Assembly (NCBI RefSeq): GCF_040427915.1
Contig: NZ_JBETXJ010000002.1
Span: forward strand, 1,560,598 to 1,624,597
Source: Gardnerella vaginalis
GTDB lineage: Bacteria > Actinomycetota > Actinomycetes > Actinomycetales > Bifidobacteriaceae
Length of the DNA: 64,000 bases
Direction of reading: 5' to 3'
Below the pieces are notes generated by a model that worked only from the letters and a program-made list of their open reading frames with translations, searched no databases and was not told the origin of the DNA. Made by a program: the position numbers and the translations under genes. This document shows, piece by piece, positions 1 to 7,920 of the stretch; positions within the stretch are counted from its first letter, which is position 1; the number at the start of each line of letters is the position of its first letter.

Positions 1-3
1 ATA

Positions 4-48
4 CGATTAACACGATTAACACAATTAACACAATTAACACAATTAACA
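4..48. repeat. Five tandem 9-bp repeats
   Basis: Five head-to-tail copies of a 9-bp unit, CGATTAACA twice and then CAATTAACA three times, open the window. They lie upstream of the first gene, in AT-rich DNA with no visible function. Such short arrays can vary in copy number by slippage. Confidence 0.8.
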
Positions 49-118
49 CAAAAAGTTTTATCGTATTTAAACCTTTAACCACACTGCTGTATTTTCCTTG
101 CACAAACTGTAAAAACTC

Positions 119-2020
119 ATGCATGATTGCGCTATGGAATATAAGGAATGTAAAAACTACAGAAACTATGAAAACAACGCGATCTGTAATAAAAACGCAT
201 CCTCAAAATCAATGTTTTGGATGCAGATTATCGCTAATATTGTGCCGATTTTTGCCAATACTGCTCTAGCAATAATGGCGTGCTTGCAAAAAAGTTGGAT
301 GATGTTAGCTATGGTCATCCCAAGCATAATGATGTATATTGCTTGCTTAATACCACAAATTATTCAATACAATGTGAATAAGAAAAGTGATAACAAAAAC
401 GAAAATAATATTAAAAAACATGTTGAAACACAATTTTCTAAAAGGATAAGTCGCCAGCATGTTCAAGGTGTTCCAAATACGCTTGTTCCAATAAATTTAG
501 AAGCAATACTTATAAATAATGCGAATCAAATAAGCAGCATAAGTAATTCTAAAAATATAGTAAATCACGCTACTCCTCCATGGAAAAATGTTGTTTACTC
601 TTGGCTAAAATCTTCCAACGAGTCAAATAAAAAACTCGTAGCACCAATCGGTATAAGCGAAAATGGATACTTTTGTTTAGACCTTATTAGAAACGGACCA
701 CACGCTCTTGTAGCAGGTACAACAGGCTCAGGAAAATCTGTGTTACTAACATCATGGTGTTTGGCTTTAGCATTCAACTACTCCCCCAAATCTTTGCAAT
801 TTGTTTTTATGGATTTTAAGGGTGGAGCCACATTTGACGCTCTTTCCACACTCCCACACAGCATTGGGAATGTAGGAGATTTAAACCTTCAACATGCAGT
901 AAGAGCACTTCGAGGATTAGAAAAAGAATTAGATAGAAGAGAAAGATTAGTAGCATGCCAAGGATGCCATGATATTAATCAAGTAAAACCATACCAGCCT
1001 TCACTGGCTATTGTTATAGACGAATTTCACGCATTAAAAAATCAATTGCCAGACTACATGAATCGTCTTATACGAATAGCATCAGTTGGAAGATCCTTAG
1101 GAATGCACCTTATAGCATGTACACAGAATCCAATGGCACAAGTAAATGCAGATATGAAAGCAAATATGTCTATAAACATATGTTTAAGAGTTAGAGATGC
1201 AATGCAATCTCATGAATTATTGGGATCATCTTGTGCAGCAAGCATAAATCCAAACAATCCTGGAGCAGCATATTGCAACACTGGAGATGGAATAATAGCA
1301 TTACAATGCTCACAAAGCAGAAACAAAGATTCTCTTATACAAGCAATAAAATTAGCTGGAAAATTCTACTACTATAATCAGCCTAAACAACTATTCAGTG
1401 CCCCACTACCAAGATATTTAGGTTATTCAACAATCAAAAATTATTGCAATAATACTTTTTGCAACGATAAATATTCTAGGTCTAATTCTGACTCTAGCTC
1501 TGACTCTAACTCTGACTCTAGTAAAGAAGATGGATTGTTAATAGGCTTAAAAGACGATGGCATTAATTTAAGCGAAGCAATTCTACCTATAAATCTGGGG
1601 AATATCGCAATTATTGGAGGAAATAAGAGAGGAAAAACTAATCTTATAAACGTAATTTCTAAAGCTATAAAATCAAGAAACACATACAACGATTCGCAAA
1701 ATATTTATATTTTAGACAATGCAGACTCACTGCTAGAACCTTTTAGTAGCGACACAAGGTCTCAAGAATTTCAAAGCAAACTAGTCAATCCAAAAATAAC
1801 TGTAATTTTCTGCGCACAAAATGCAAGGCATATTCGTATACCAGAACAAGCGCCAGTAAGAATAATATTCCCAACAGGAGATGCTGGAGCGGATACAATG
1901 CTTGGAATACCATCAGACTTGCTAAAAACTCTTAATGTAGATGATTATCAAACTCCAGGAAGATGTGTAATGGTAATTCCTGGAAGTGCTAATCTATTGC
2001 AGATTTTAAGTTTTACATAA
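119..2020 (+). CDS. FtsK/SpoIIIE family (EccC-like) membrane ATPase
   Basis: A 633-residue protein with two hydrophobic stretches near the N-terminus (about residues 32-80) and two P-loop domains. The first has Walker A GTTGSGKS at 200-207 and Walker B ending in Asp301-Glu302. The second has a poorer Walker A, GGNKRGKT, at 500-507. The block following the first P-loop (FMDFKGG) is typical of EccC, the motor of type VII secretion, and of FtsK/SpoIIIE translocases. A Ser/Asp-rich linker lies around residue 455. No WXG100 substrate, EccB, EccD or MycP gene is in view, so a role in secretion is inferred and DNA translocation remains possible. The start is uncertain: no good ribosome site precedes the ATG at 119, and the ATG at 134 is an alternative. 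Confidence 0.75.
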   Translation: MHDCAMEYKECKNYRNYENNAICNKNASSKSMFWMQIIANIVPIFANTALAIMACLQKSWMMLAMVIPSIMMYIACLIPQIIQYNVNKKSDNKNENNIKKHVETQFSKRISRQHVQGVPNTLVPINLEAILINNANQISSISNSKNIVNHATPPWKNVVYSWLKSSNESNKKLVAPIGISENGYFCLDLIRNGPHALVAGTTGSGKSVLLTSWCLALAFNYSPKSLQFVFMDFKGGATFDALSTLPHSIGNVGDLNLQHAVRALRGLEKELDRRERLVACQGCHDINQVKPYQPSLAIVIDEFHALKNQLPDYMNRLIRIASVGRSLGMHLIACTQNPMAQVNADMKANMSINICLRVRDAMQSHELLGSSCAASINPNNPGAAYCNTGDGIIALQCSQSRNKDSLIQAIKLAGKFYYYNQPKQLFSAPLPRYLGYSTIKNYCNNTFCNDKYSRSNSDSSSDSNSDSSKEDGLLIGLKDDGINLSEAILPINLGNIAIIGGNKRGKTNLINVISKAIKSRNTYNDSQNIYILDNADSLLEPFSSDTRSQEFQSKLVNPKITVIFCAQNARHIRIPEQAPVRIIFPTGDAGADTMLGIPSDLLKTLNVDDYQTPGRCVMVIPGSANLLQILSFT

Positions 2021-2201
2021 AGTTTTACATAAAAAAGATATTTTAAATTATTCAAAAAATTAAAAAAATAAAAAATTCTTAAAAAAGTCTTGAAAAAAAG
2101 TTATATTCATGGTTTCCTTGAGTGCGGATAGTTTTTAAAAACAAAGTTTAATAATAGTTTTAACCAGCGTAAGCTACGTTTTTTAAAGGGGATATTTATT
2201 T

Positions 2202-2474
2202 ATGAGCAGCGCATTTGATTGGCGTTCAAAAGCAGCATGCAGAGACAAAGATCCTGAACTTTTCTTCCCAGTGGGAAGCAACAGTGCATCTAATCAGCAG
2301 GTTGAGGAAGCCAAAGCAGTGTGCAGAACTTGTAACGTTGCAGACAATTGCTTAAGATGCGCGCTCGAAACAAGCCAAGATTACGGCGTATGGGGTGGTC
2401 TTAGTGAAGATGAACGACGTTCACTAAAACGCAGAGCTATACGTGCAAGAAGAAACCAAAACGCAGAACTGTAA
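2202..2474 (+). CDS. whiB1: WhiB1-type iron-sulfur transcription regulator
   Basis: A 90-residue WhiB-family protein that should bind a 4Fe-4S cluster and regulate transcription with the primary sigma factor. The four cluster cysteines are Cys13, Cys41, Cys44 and Cys50 (C-x2-C-x5-C spacing in the last three). The family G-[VI]-W-G-G turn is at 62-66, and a basic C-terminal segment (KRRAIRARR) is suited to DNA contact. The block CRDKDPELFFPVG closely resembles mycobacterial WhiB1. An additional cysteine, Cys53, sits where mycobacterial WhiB1 has tryptophan. A strong AAAGGGG site precedes the ATG. It converges on the histidine kinase gene with 7 bp between them, matching the actinobacterial whiB1/pdtaS arrangement. 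Confidence 0.93.
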   Translation: MSSAFDWRSKAACRDKDPELFFPVGSNSASNQQVEEAKAVCRTCNVADNCLRCALETSQDYGVWGGLSEDERRSLKRRAIRARRNQNAEL

Positions 2475-2481
2475 GCTACAT

Positions 2482-3966
2482 CTACTCCACTCCTGGAACT
2501 CTTAGCTTAATGTCGAGAAGAACACGAGTTCCGCCTTCTCTACGTTGCTCCCATTTAACTGTTCCGCCAAAGTCGTTAGTAACAAAAGTATTGATTAGCT
2601 GAGTGCCTAACCCAGATCCAGAAGACTTAGCCATACCGTGCAAAGACTCACTTTCAATACCCTCTCCATCATCTTCGACGACGATACTCAGATTATCCCC
2701 ACCTCTACCAACAGAAATCTTAATATGTCCTTCACTAACTCCTTCAAAACCATGCTCTACTGCATTAGTGACAAGTTCTGTTAAAACAAGAGAAAGAGGA
2801 GTTGCATCTTGTGCCGCCAACATGCCAAACTTGCCACAAAAATCTATCGTAATATTCTGATTTTGCGAAGCAAGCTCGATAGACATTTTAAGCAAACTAG
2901 AAATAACCTTATCAAAATCAACAACCTCATCAGCTGTTTGACTTAAACCTTCGTGAACAAGAGCAATCGTCTGAACGCGTCTTTGTGCTTCTTCTAATTC
3001 TTTACGCACTTCTGCAGACTTAGTTTTTCTAGCTTGAAGACGAAGCAAAGCAGAAACAGCTTGAAGATTATTCTTAACACGATGGTGAATTTCAGAAATA
3101 GTAGCATTCTTAGTTTGAAGCTCTTTTTCCCTACGAAGAACCTCTGTAACATCACGACAAAGAACAACTGCGCCTGTTCGATCATTTGGACCATACAATG
3201 GAAGCGAGCGCATAGAGACAACAGAATTATTGACTTCTAGTTCGCAATCAACATCCGCTTTACCACTTAATACAAGAGGCAAACTTTCAGGAACAACATC
3301 GTTTGTGTGCAATAATCTTGCTCCAAACTCGCATAGAAACTCTCCTTGCATAGTGTCTAATCCGCCTAATCTACGGAAACAGCTAATTGCGTTAGGAGAA
3401 GCATAGCGCACAATTCCGCTTTCTTCCAAAACAATAAAGCCATCTGCAACTCGAGCATTATGACGCTGATTGAGCATTGAGTCATGGTACGGGAATTGTT
3501 CACGAGGAATCATATCGAACAAGGTTTTGCCAGCATTAATGCTTTCGGTCTCATACCTACCGTTTGATTCTCTTGTAGCAAGATTTGTTTCTCGAAGAAC
3601 AAGACCTAGCGTCTTGCCATTGTGACGCACTGGGGCGTAAACATTACAAACTGTTGCCCTTCCAACAGTTCTTAATACAGAAGAGTGGAAACTTGTTTCC
3701 TTACTCATTGCTGCACTTAGTTCTTGATGCATTGATTCATCTAGCTTTACGCCCAACAAATCTTCAGTTCGAAGTGTAATTGCTGTAGACGGACGACATT
3801 GTTCTGCCACAACGTAATCACCATTGCCGTTTTGAATAATCAAAAGCAAGTCTGCAAAACTTAAGTCTGCTATTACCTGCCAGTCTGCTACAAGGTGATG
3901 CAGCCATTCGCGATCAGACTCATCAAAATCTGGACGCGTTGCAAGAATATGAGAAAAATCAGCCAT
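2482..3966 (-). CDS. pdtaS: PdtaS-type sensor histidine kinase
   Basis: A 494-residue cytosolic kinase of the HisKA_2/HWE-like class, with no transmembrane segment. The N-terminal half is a GAF-like sensor and a PAS domain (about residues 170-275). The dimerisation motif EIHHRVKNNLQ has His294 and His295, the latter the likely phosphate acceptor by analogy with PdtaS. The ATPase domain has an N-box with Asn401 (ELVTNAVEHG), a G1 box VEDDGEG and a G2 box GSGLG. PdtaS signals to the ANTAR-domain RNA-binding regulator PdtaR, which is not in this window. The longest frame begins at a GTG (3972); the ATG six bases downstream is preferred. It diverges from a HicB-like gene only 20 bp away, so the two promoters must overlap the opposite gene. 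Confidence 0.88.
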   Translation of the reverse strand: MADFSHILATRPDFDESDREWLHHLVADWQVIADLSFADLLLIIQNGNGDYVVAEQCRPSTAITLRTEDLLGVKLDESMHQELSAAMSKETSFHSSVLRTVGRATVCNVYAPVRHNGKTLGLVLRETNLATRESNGRYETESINAGKTLFDMIPREQFPYHDSMLNQRHNARVADGFIVLEESGIVRYASPNAISCFRRLGGLDTMQGEFLCEFGARLLHTNDVVPESLPLVLSGKADVDCELEVNNSVVSMRSLPLYGPNDRTGAVVLCRDVTEVLRREKELQTKNATISEIHHRVKNNLQAVSALLRLQARKTKSAEVRKELEEAQRRVQTIALVHEGLSQTADEVVDFDKVISSLLKMSIELASQNQNITIDFCGKFGMLAAQDATPLSLVLTELVTNAVEHGFEGVSEGHIKISVGRGGDNLSIVVEDDGEGIESESLHGMAKSSGSGLGTQLINTFVTNDFGGTVKWEQRREGGTRVLLDIKLRVPGVE

Positions 3967-3986
3967 AACCACAATAATATAGCCAC

Positions 3987-4220
3987 ATGGATAAATCTAA
4001 AACTACGGAGGATTTGCTCCTACCAATTACGTGGCAACGAAAAGAGCCGTCTTGCCATGAGCTAAATGATTATTCTGGGCAATTCAAATTGCGTCTTCCT
4101 AAAGAATTACACAGACAATTGTCTGAGCAATCTCAAGCCGAAGGCATAAGCATGAACCAGTATTGCGTGTATCTTCTTTCGCAAAATAACGCTATTGAGC
4201 GCGTGCTTGAGCGAGCATAG
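3987..4220 (+). CDS. HicB-like ribbon-helix-helix protein, no partner
   Basis: A 77-residue protein whose C-terminal half (about 30-70) is the HicB/Arc-type ribbon-helix-helix pattern: FKLRLPKELHRQLSEQSQAE followed by a helix with GISMNQY. HicB proteins are usually antitoxins to HicA RNases and act as DNA-binding repressors. No HicA-like gene (small, dsRBD-like) adjoins it, and the N-terminal pseudo-RNase part of HicB is mostly missing. It is therefore more likely a small DNA-binding regulator than half of an active toxin-antitoxin pair. It is divergent from the kinase gene. The following gene is on the other strand, 23 bp away. Confidence 0.7.
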   Translation: MDKSKTTEDLLLPITWQRKEPSCHELNDYSGQFKLRLPKELHRQLSEQSQAEGISMNQYCVYLLSQNNAIERVLERA

Positions 4221-4243
4221 AAAATAAATACTTATACTATTTA

Positions 4244-4849
4244 TTAGCAATTCCTCGCAATTACTTGCAACGCAATTTCAATACCTCGAAGCATATCAGC
4301 TAAACTCATAGAACTCGTACTCGGCTTATTGAGAATCTGCTCAGGCAAATACGGAACGTGAATAAAACCGCTCTTAATCGGCAATTTCCTAGTCTGGCAA
4401 TAATGACAAACACTGTAAAGCACGTCATTACACACGTATGCGCCCGCAGAAAAAGACACAGACGCCGGCAATTTTGCTTTATTTAAAGCGTCAACTATGT
4501 TTACAACTGGCAAAGTCGCTTTATAAGCCACATCACCATCTTGCACAACAGGCTCATACCAAGGCTTATATCCACTATTATCCGGTATGCGCGCAGCTCT
4601 ACAGTTAATACCAACATACTCGACGTTAAAACAAGCAGAACCGCCAAATTGCCCTAACGAAAGCACAGCATTAGGATGAACTTCCTCTATTTTCTCAATA
4701 ACTTTTTGCGCACCCTTGTTAAATTCCGTAGGAATCTGCAAACGAACAAGTTCCACACCCTCAGGCGCATGCACTGATTGCGCAATCTCCCACGACGGAT
4801 TTATAGACTCATTATCAAACGGCGTAAAACCAGTAATCAAAATACGCAT
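4244..4849 (-). CDS. pcp: Pyroglutamyl-peptidase I
   Basis: A 201-residue cysteine peptidase (C15 family) that removes N-terminal pyroglutamate from peptides in the cytosol. The N-terminal ITGFTPFDNESINPSW block is diagnostic. The expected catalytic triad is visible as Glu77 (NVEYVGIN), Cys140 (GAYVCN) and His164 (FIHVPY). Length matches the family (about 200-215). The GAGGGGG purine run 9 bp before the ATG supports the start. It is monocistronic, with four phased 10-bp repeats just upstream. Confidence 0.95.
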   Translation of the reverse strand: MRILITGFTPFDNESINPSWEIAQSVHAPEGVELVRLQIPTEFNKGAQKVIEKIEEVHPNAVLSLGQFGGSACFNVEYVGINCRAARIPDNSGYKPWYEPVVQDGDVAYKATLPVVNIVDALNKAKLPASVSFSAGAYVCNDVLYSVCHYCQTRKLPIKSGFIHVPYLPEQILNKPSTSSMSLADMLRGIEIALQVIARNC

Positions 4850-4876
4850 TAAAATACCCCCTCATACAACTCTCAC

Positions 4877-4916
4877 TTATCAAACTTTATCAAAGTTTAT
4901 CAAAATTTATCAAAAG
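4877..4916. repeat. Four phased 10-bp repeats upstream of pcp
   Basis: Four consecutive copies of TTATCAAANN, one per helical turn, lie 28-67 bp upstream of the pcp start, where its promoter should be. The remainder of the 326-bp gap between pcp and nox (4850-5175) is AT-rich and must contain both divergent promoters; no other clear signal was recognised. Confidence 0.75.
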
Positions 4917-5175
4917 ACATTGCGAAAACTATATATACACGAATGCACTTATATAAAACACTTACGATTCTATTACATACTTCACGTTCATAGAAAAGAT
5001 TAAATGGTAATTACAACTTATACAATAATCAGAAACAACACACCTAGAATCAAAATTAGCAAGACTCGTATCAATGTAATAAGATTTAGTACCAGCGTGT
5101 AACTAACGAACAATGTGGTTAACAGCACGCATATGAAAATTAAACAATAATATCAACGACGAAAAGAGATTACCA

Positions 5176-6516
5176 ATGACCAAGATTATTCAGATTGGCG
5201 CAAATCATGCTGGCACTGCCTGCGCTAACACCATTTTGAGCTACCCAGGAAACGATCTTACAATTTACGATCAGAATAGCAATATTTCCTTCCTTGGCTG
5301 CGGTATGGCTTTGTGGATTGGCAAGCAGATTCAAAGCAGCGATGGGCTGTTTTACCAAAAGCCAGAAGATTTCGTTAAAAAAGGCGCTAAGGTAAATCTC
5401 GAAAGCAGAGTTCTAGACATTGATTACGCAAAGAAAGAAGTAACAGTCGAACTTAAAGACGGCACTGTTATTCACGATTCTTACGACAAGCTTGTTCTCG
5501 CCACTGGTAGCCTTCCAAACAAGCCACGCATTAAAGGCATTGACTTGGAAAACGTGCAAATGGTAAAGCTTTTCCAGAATGCTCAAACTGTTATTGCAAA
5601 GCTTCAAGAGCGCGATTTCCATAATGTTGTGGTTCTTGGCGGCGGCTACATTGGCGTTGAACTTGCGGAAGCTTTTAAGCGTTTGAACAAGAACGTAACT
5701 CTTATTGACATGGAAGACCATATTCTTAACGGCTACTTTGACCCAGAGTTTTCCGATAATTTGAAGAAAATTATGGAAGATAAGGGCATTAAGTTTGAGC
5801 TTGGTCAAACTGTTGAAGAGATTGTTGGAGACACTGAAGTCAAGGCCGTTAAAACCAGTAAAGGCACTTACGACGCTGATATGGTGATTTGCGCTATTGG
5901 ATTCCACCCAAATATTGCTCTTGGAAAAGATCATTTGAAGCAATACGAAAATGGAGCTTTCCTAGTTGACAAGAAGCAGCAGACTTCCAACCCAGATGTG
6001 TACGCTATCGGCGACTGCGCTACAATCTACGACAACGCTCGAGACCGCGTAAACTATATTGCACTCGCCACTAATGCCGTTCGCAGCGGCTTGATTGCAG
6101 GTCACAACGTTTGTGGCACTCCTGTAGAAACTGAGGGCGTGCAAGGTTCTAGCGCAATGATGATTTACGATTACAAGCTTGTTTGCACTGGTTTGAGCTT
6201 GACTGCTGCTCAAAAAGAGGGCATGGATGTTGATTACGTTGATTTTGAGGATACTCAAAAGCCTGCATTCATGGAAGTTGAGAATCCAAAGGTGAAGATT
6301 CGCATTGTTTACAAGAAAGACACTAAGGTGATTGTTGGATGCCAGTTGGCTTCTAACTACGATATGTCTGCAGCAATTCACCTGTTCTCTCTCGCTATTC
6401 AAAAGAAGGTCACGATTAAGGAGCTTGCTTTGTGTGATATCTTCTTTATGCCTCACTTCAACCAGCCATACAATTACATCACTATGGCAGCTTACACGGC
6501 TTTGTTGAAGGGCTGA
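5176..6516 (+). CDS. nox: NADH oxidase, H2O-forming
   Basis: A 446-residue flavoprotein of the pyridine nucleotide-disulfide reductase class III group, which reduces O2 to water with NADH and recycles NAD+. The FAD-binding fold is at the N-terminus (IIQIGANHAGTA). The single redox-active cysteine is Cys42 in SFLGCGMALWIG. The NAD fold is VVLGGGYIGVELAEAF at about 152-167, and the second FAD motif is YAIGDCA near 278. A C-terminal dimerisation domain follows. CoA-disulfide reductase is the closest alternative, but the Nox-type motif context and length fit better. In a fermenting, aerotolerant actinobacterium it would detoxify oxygen. AAAAGAG precedes the ATG. A strong terminator follows at 6582. 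Confidence 0.88.
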   Translation: MTKIIQIGANHAGTACANTILSYPGNDLTIYDQNSNISFLGCGMALWIGKQIQSSDGLFYQKPEDFVKKGAKVNLESRVLDIDYAKKEVTVELKDGTVIHDSYDKLVLATGSLPNKPRIKGIDLENVQMVKLFQNAQTVIAKLQERDFHNVVVLGGGYIGVELAEAFKRLNKNVTLIDMEDHILNGYFDPEFSDNLKKIMEDKGIKFELGQTVEEIVGDTEVKAVKTSKGTYDADMVICAIGFHPNIALGKDHLKQYENGAFLVDKKQQTSNPDVYAIGDCATIYDNARDRVNYIALATNAVRSGLIAGHNVCGTPVETEGVQGSSAMMIYDYKLVCTGLSLTAAQKEGMDVDYVDFEDTQKPAFMEVENPKVKIRIVYKKDTKVIVGCQLASNYDMSAAIHLFSLAIQKKVTIKELALCDIFFMPHFNQPYNYITMAAYTALLKG

Positions 6517-6581
6517 TTAGACTTTTCTGATTAGCTTAGGCTGAATCACTTTTTACTAATTAGCTTAAATCGCGTTTATTA

Positions 6582-6625
6582 AACCAAGCAACCTGTTCTA
6601 TAATGGAGCAGTTGCTTGGTTTTTT
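6582..6625 (+). terminator. Rho-independent terminator after nox
   Basis: An 11-bp perfect stem (AACCAAGCAAC at 6582-6592 with GTTGCTTGGTT at 6611-6621) is followed by a run of T, 66 bp after the nox stop codon. It separates nox from the dehydrogenase gene. Confidence 0.92.
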
Positions 6626-6680
6626 AATCATCCGCGCACTATTGGCATAAGACATGCAGATTAACACAAAGGAGTCTAGG

Positions 6681-7814
6681 ATGAAACAGCTCTCTATTAA
6701 GCCAACTATTCATAAATTTGAAAATACGAGCGATTTTGCGCAAGAATTTAAGCTTGGCGAAGACGATTTGGTTATTACAAACAAGTACATTTGGGAACCT
6801 TATTTTGGCAGCTTGAACCTTGATTGCAATGTGATTTTCCAAGAGAACTACGGCAAGGGCGAGCCAAGCGACGAAATGGTTGATGCGATTGTTCGCGATA
6901 TTCACACTACCCCAAAGCGCGTGATCGGCATTGGTGGCGGAACCGTTTTGGACATTTCCAAGGTTTGCGCTTTGAAGCAAACAAGCCCGCTCGAAGATTT
7001 GGTTGACGGCAAGATTCCTGTACAAAAAGGCGCGGATCTTATTCTTGTTCCAACTACTTGCGGAACTGGATCCGAAGTTACTAACGTCGCCGTGTTCTCG
7101 CTTACAAAGCGCAACACTAAAAAGGGTTTGGCAAACGATGCTTGCTATTCTACAGACGCGGTTCTTATTCCAGAATTGTTAAAGAGCCTTCCAGATTACG
7201 TTTTTGCAACCAGCTCTATTGACGCTCTTACTCATTCGATTGAATCTGCACTTTCTCCTATTGCAACAGAGCTTACAAAAATGTTTAGCTACAAGGCTTG
7301 CGGACTTATTTTGCAAAGTTATATGCGAGTTGTTAAAGAAGGCAGCAGCGCGAAAAGCAAAGTTGTAAGCGACTTGGTTTCTGCAAGTCTTTATGCTGGT
7401 ATTGCTTTTGGTAATGCTGGCTGCGGTTGCGTGCACGCGATGGCTTATCCCCTTGGCGGCACTTTCCACGTAGCTCACGGCGAAACGAACGCCGCGCTTC
7501 TTACAAGCGTTTTGCGATACTATGCTAAGCGCGACTGCGAAAACAACGATAGCGCAGAAAACACTGAGCTTTCTAAACTTTTTGACTTTATGGCAAATAT
7601 TCTAGAATGCAATAAAGCAGATGTATTAGATAAGCTTGACGAAGTTCTTAACACGATTCTTCCTAAGCACAAGCTTCACGAGTATGGCATGACCGAAGAC
7701 ATGATTCAAAGCTGGGCTTCAAGTGTTGTTAAAGAGCAGCAGCGACTTTTGAAGAACTCCTATATACATATGAGCGAAGATGCTATTGCCGAAGTCTACG
7801 CATCTACTTTCTAA
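6681..7814 (+). CDS. Iron-type alcohol dehydrogenase, 4-hydroxybutyrate dehydrogenase-like
   Basis: A 377-residue group III, metal-dependent dehydrogenase. NAD-binding GIGGGTVLDISK and the family signature VPTTCGTGSEVTNVAV are present, and the histidine block (CVHAMAYPLGG-FHVAHGE) supplies metal ligands. The pattern follows clostridial 4-hydroxybutyrate dehydrogenase over its whole length (GEPSDEM near the start, SSIDALTHSIES, AGIAFGNAG, EYGMTEDMI and EQQRLL near the end). It would interconvert 4-hydroxybutyrate and succinate semialdehyde with NAD(H); no succinyl-CoA or GABA genes adjoin, so the substrate is uncertain. The start at 6681 is chosen for the AAAGGAG site 6 bp upstream; the longer frame to 6654 lacks one. 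Confidence 0.85.
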   Translation: MKQLSIKPTIHKFENTSDFAQEFKLGEDDLVITNKYIWEPYFGSLNLDCNVIFQENYGKGEPSDEMVDAIVRDIHTTPKRVIGIGGGTVLDISKVCALKQTSPLEDLVDGKIPVQKGADLILVPTTCGTGSEVTNVAVFSLTKRNTKKGLANDACYSTDAVLIPELLKSLPDYVFATSSIDALTHSIESALSPIATELTKMFSYKACGLILQSYMRVVKEGSSAKSKVVSDLVSASLYAGIAFGNAGCGCVHAMAYPLGGTFHVAHGETNAALLTSVLRYYAKRDCENNDSAENTELSKLFDFMANILECNKADVLDKLDEVLNTILPKHKLHEYGMTEDMIQSWASSVVKEQQRLLKNSYIHMSEDAIAEVYASTF

Positions 7815-7865
7815 AGTCAGATCTCACTAAAAAGTAAAATCTAACTAAAGATTTCACTAAAAATA

Positions 7866-7901
7866 ATCCCCGCAACTAACAAAAGCTGCGGGGATTTTAA
7901 T
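7866..7901. terminator. Bidirectional terminator between convergent genes
   Basis: A 10-bp GC-rich stem (AATCCCCGCA at 7866-7875 with TGCGGGGATT at 7888-7897) is flanked by T-rich sequence on the plus side and by a T-run read on the minus strand. It lies between the convergent dehydrogenase and YhgE genes and can serve both. Confidence 0.88.
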
Positions 7902-7920
7902 TATCGCGACTATGTGAAAC

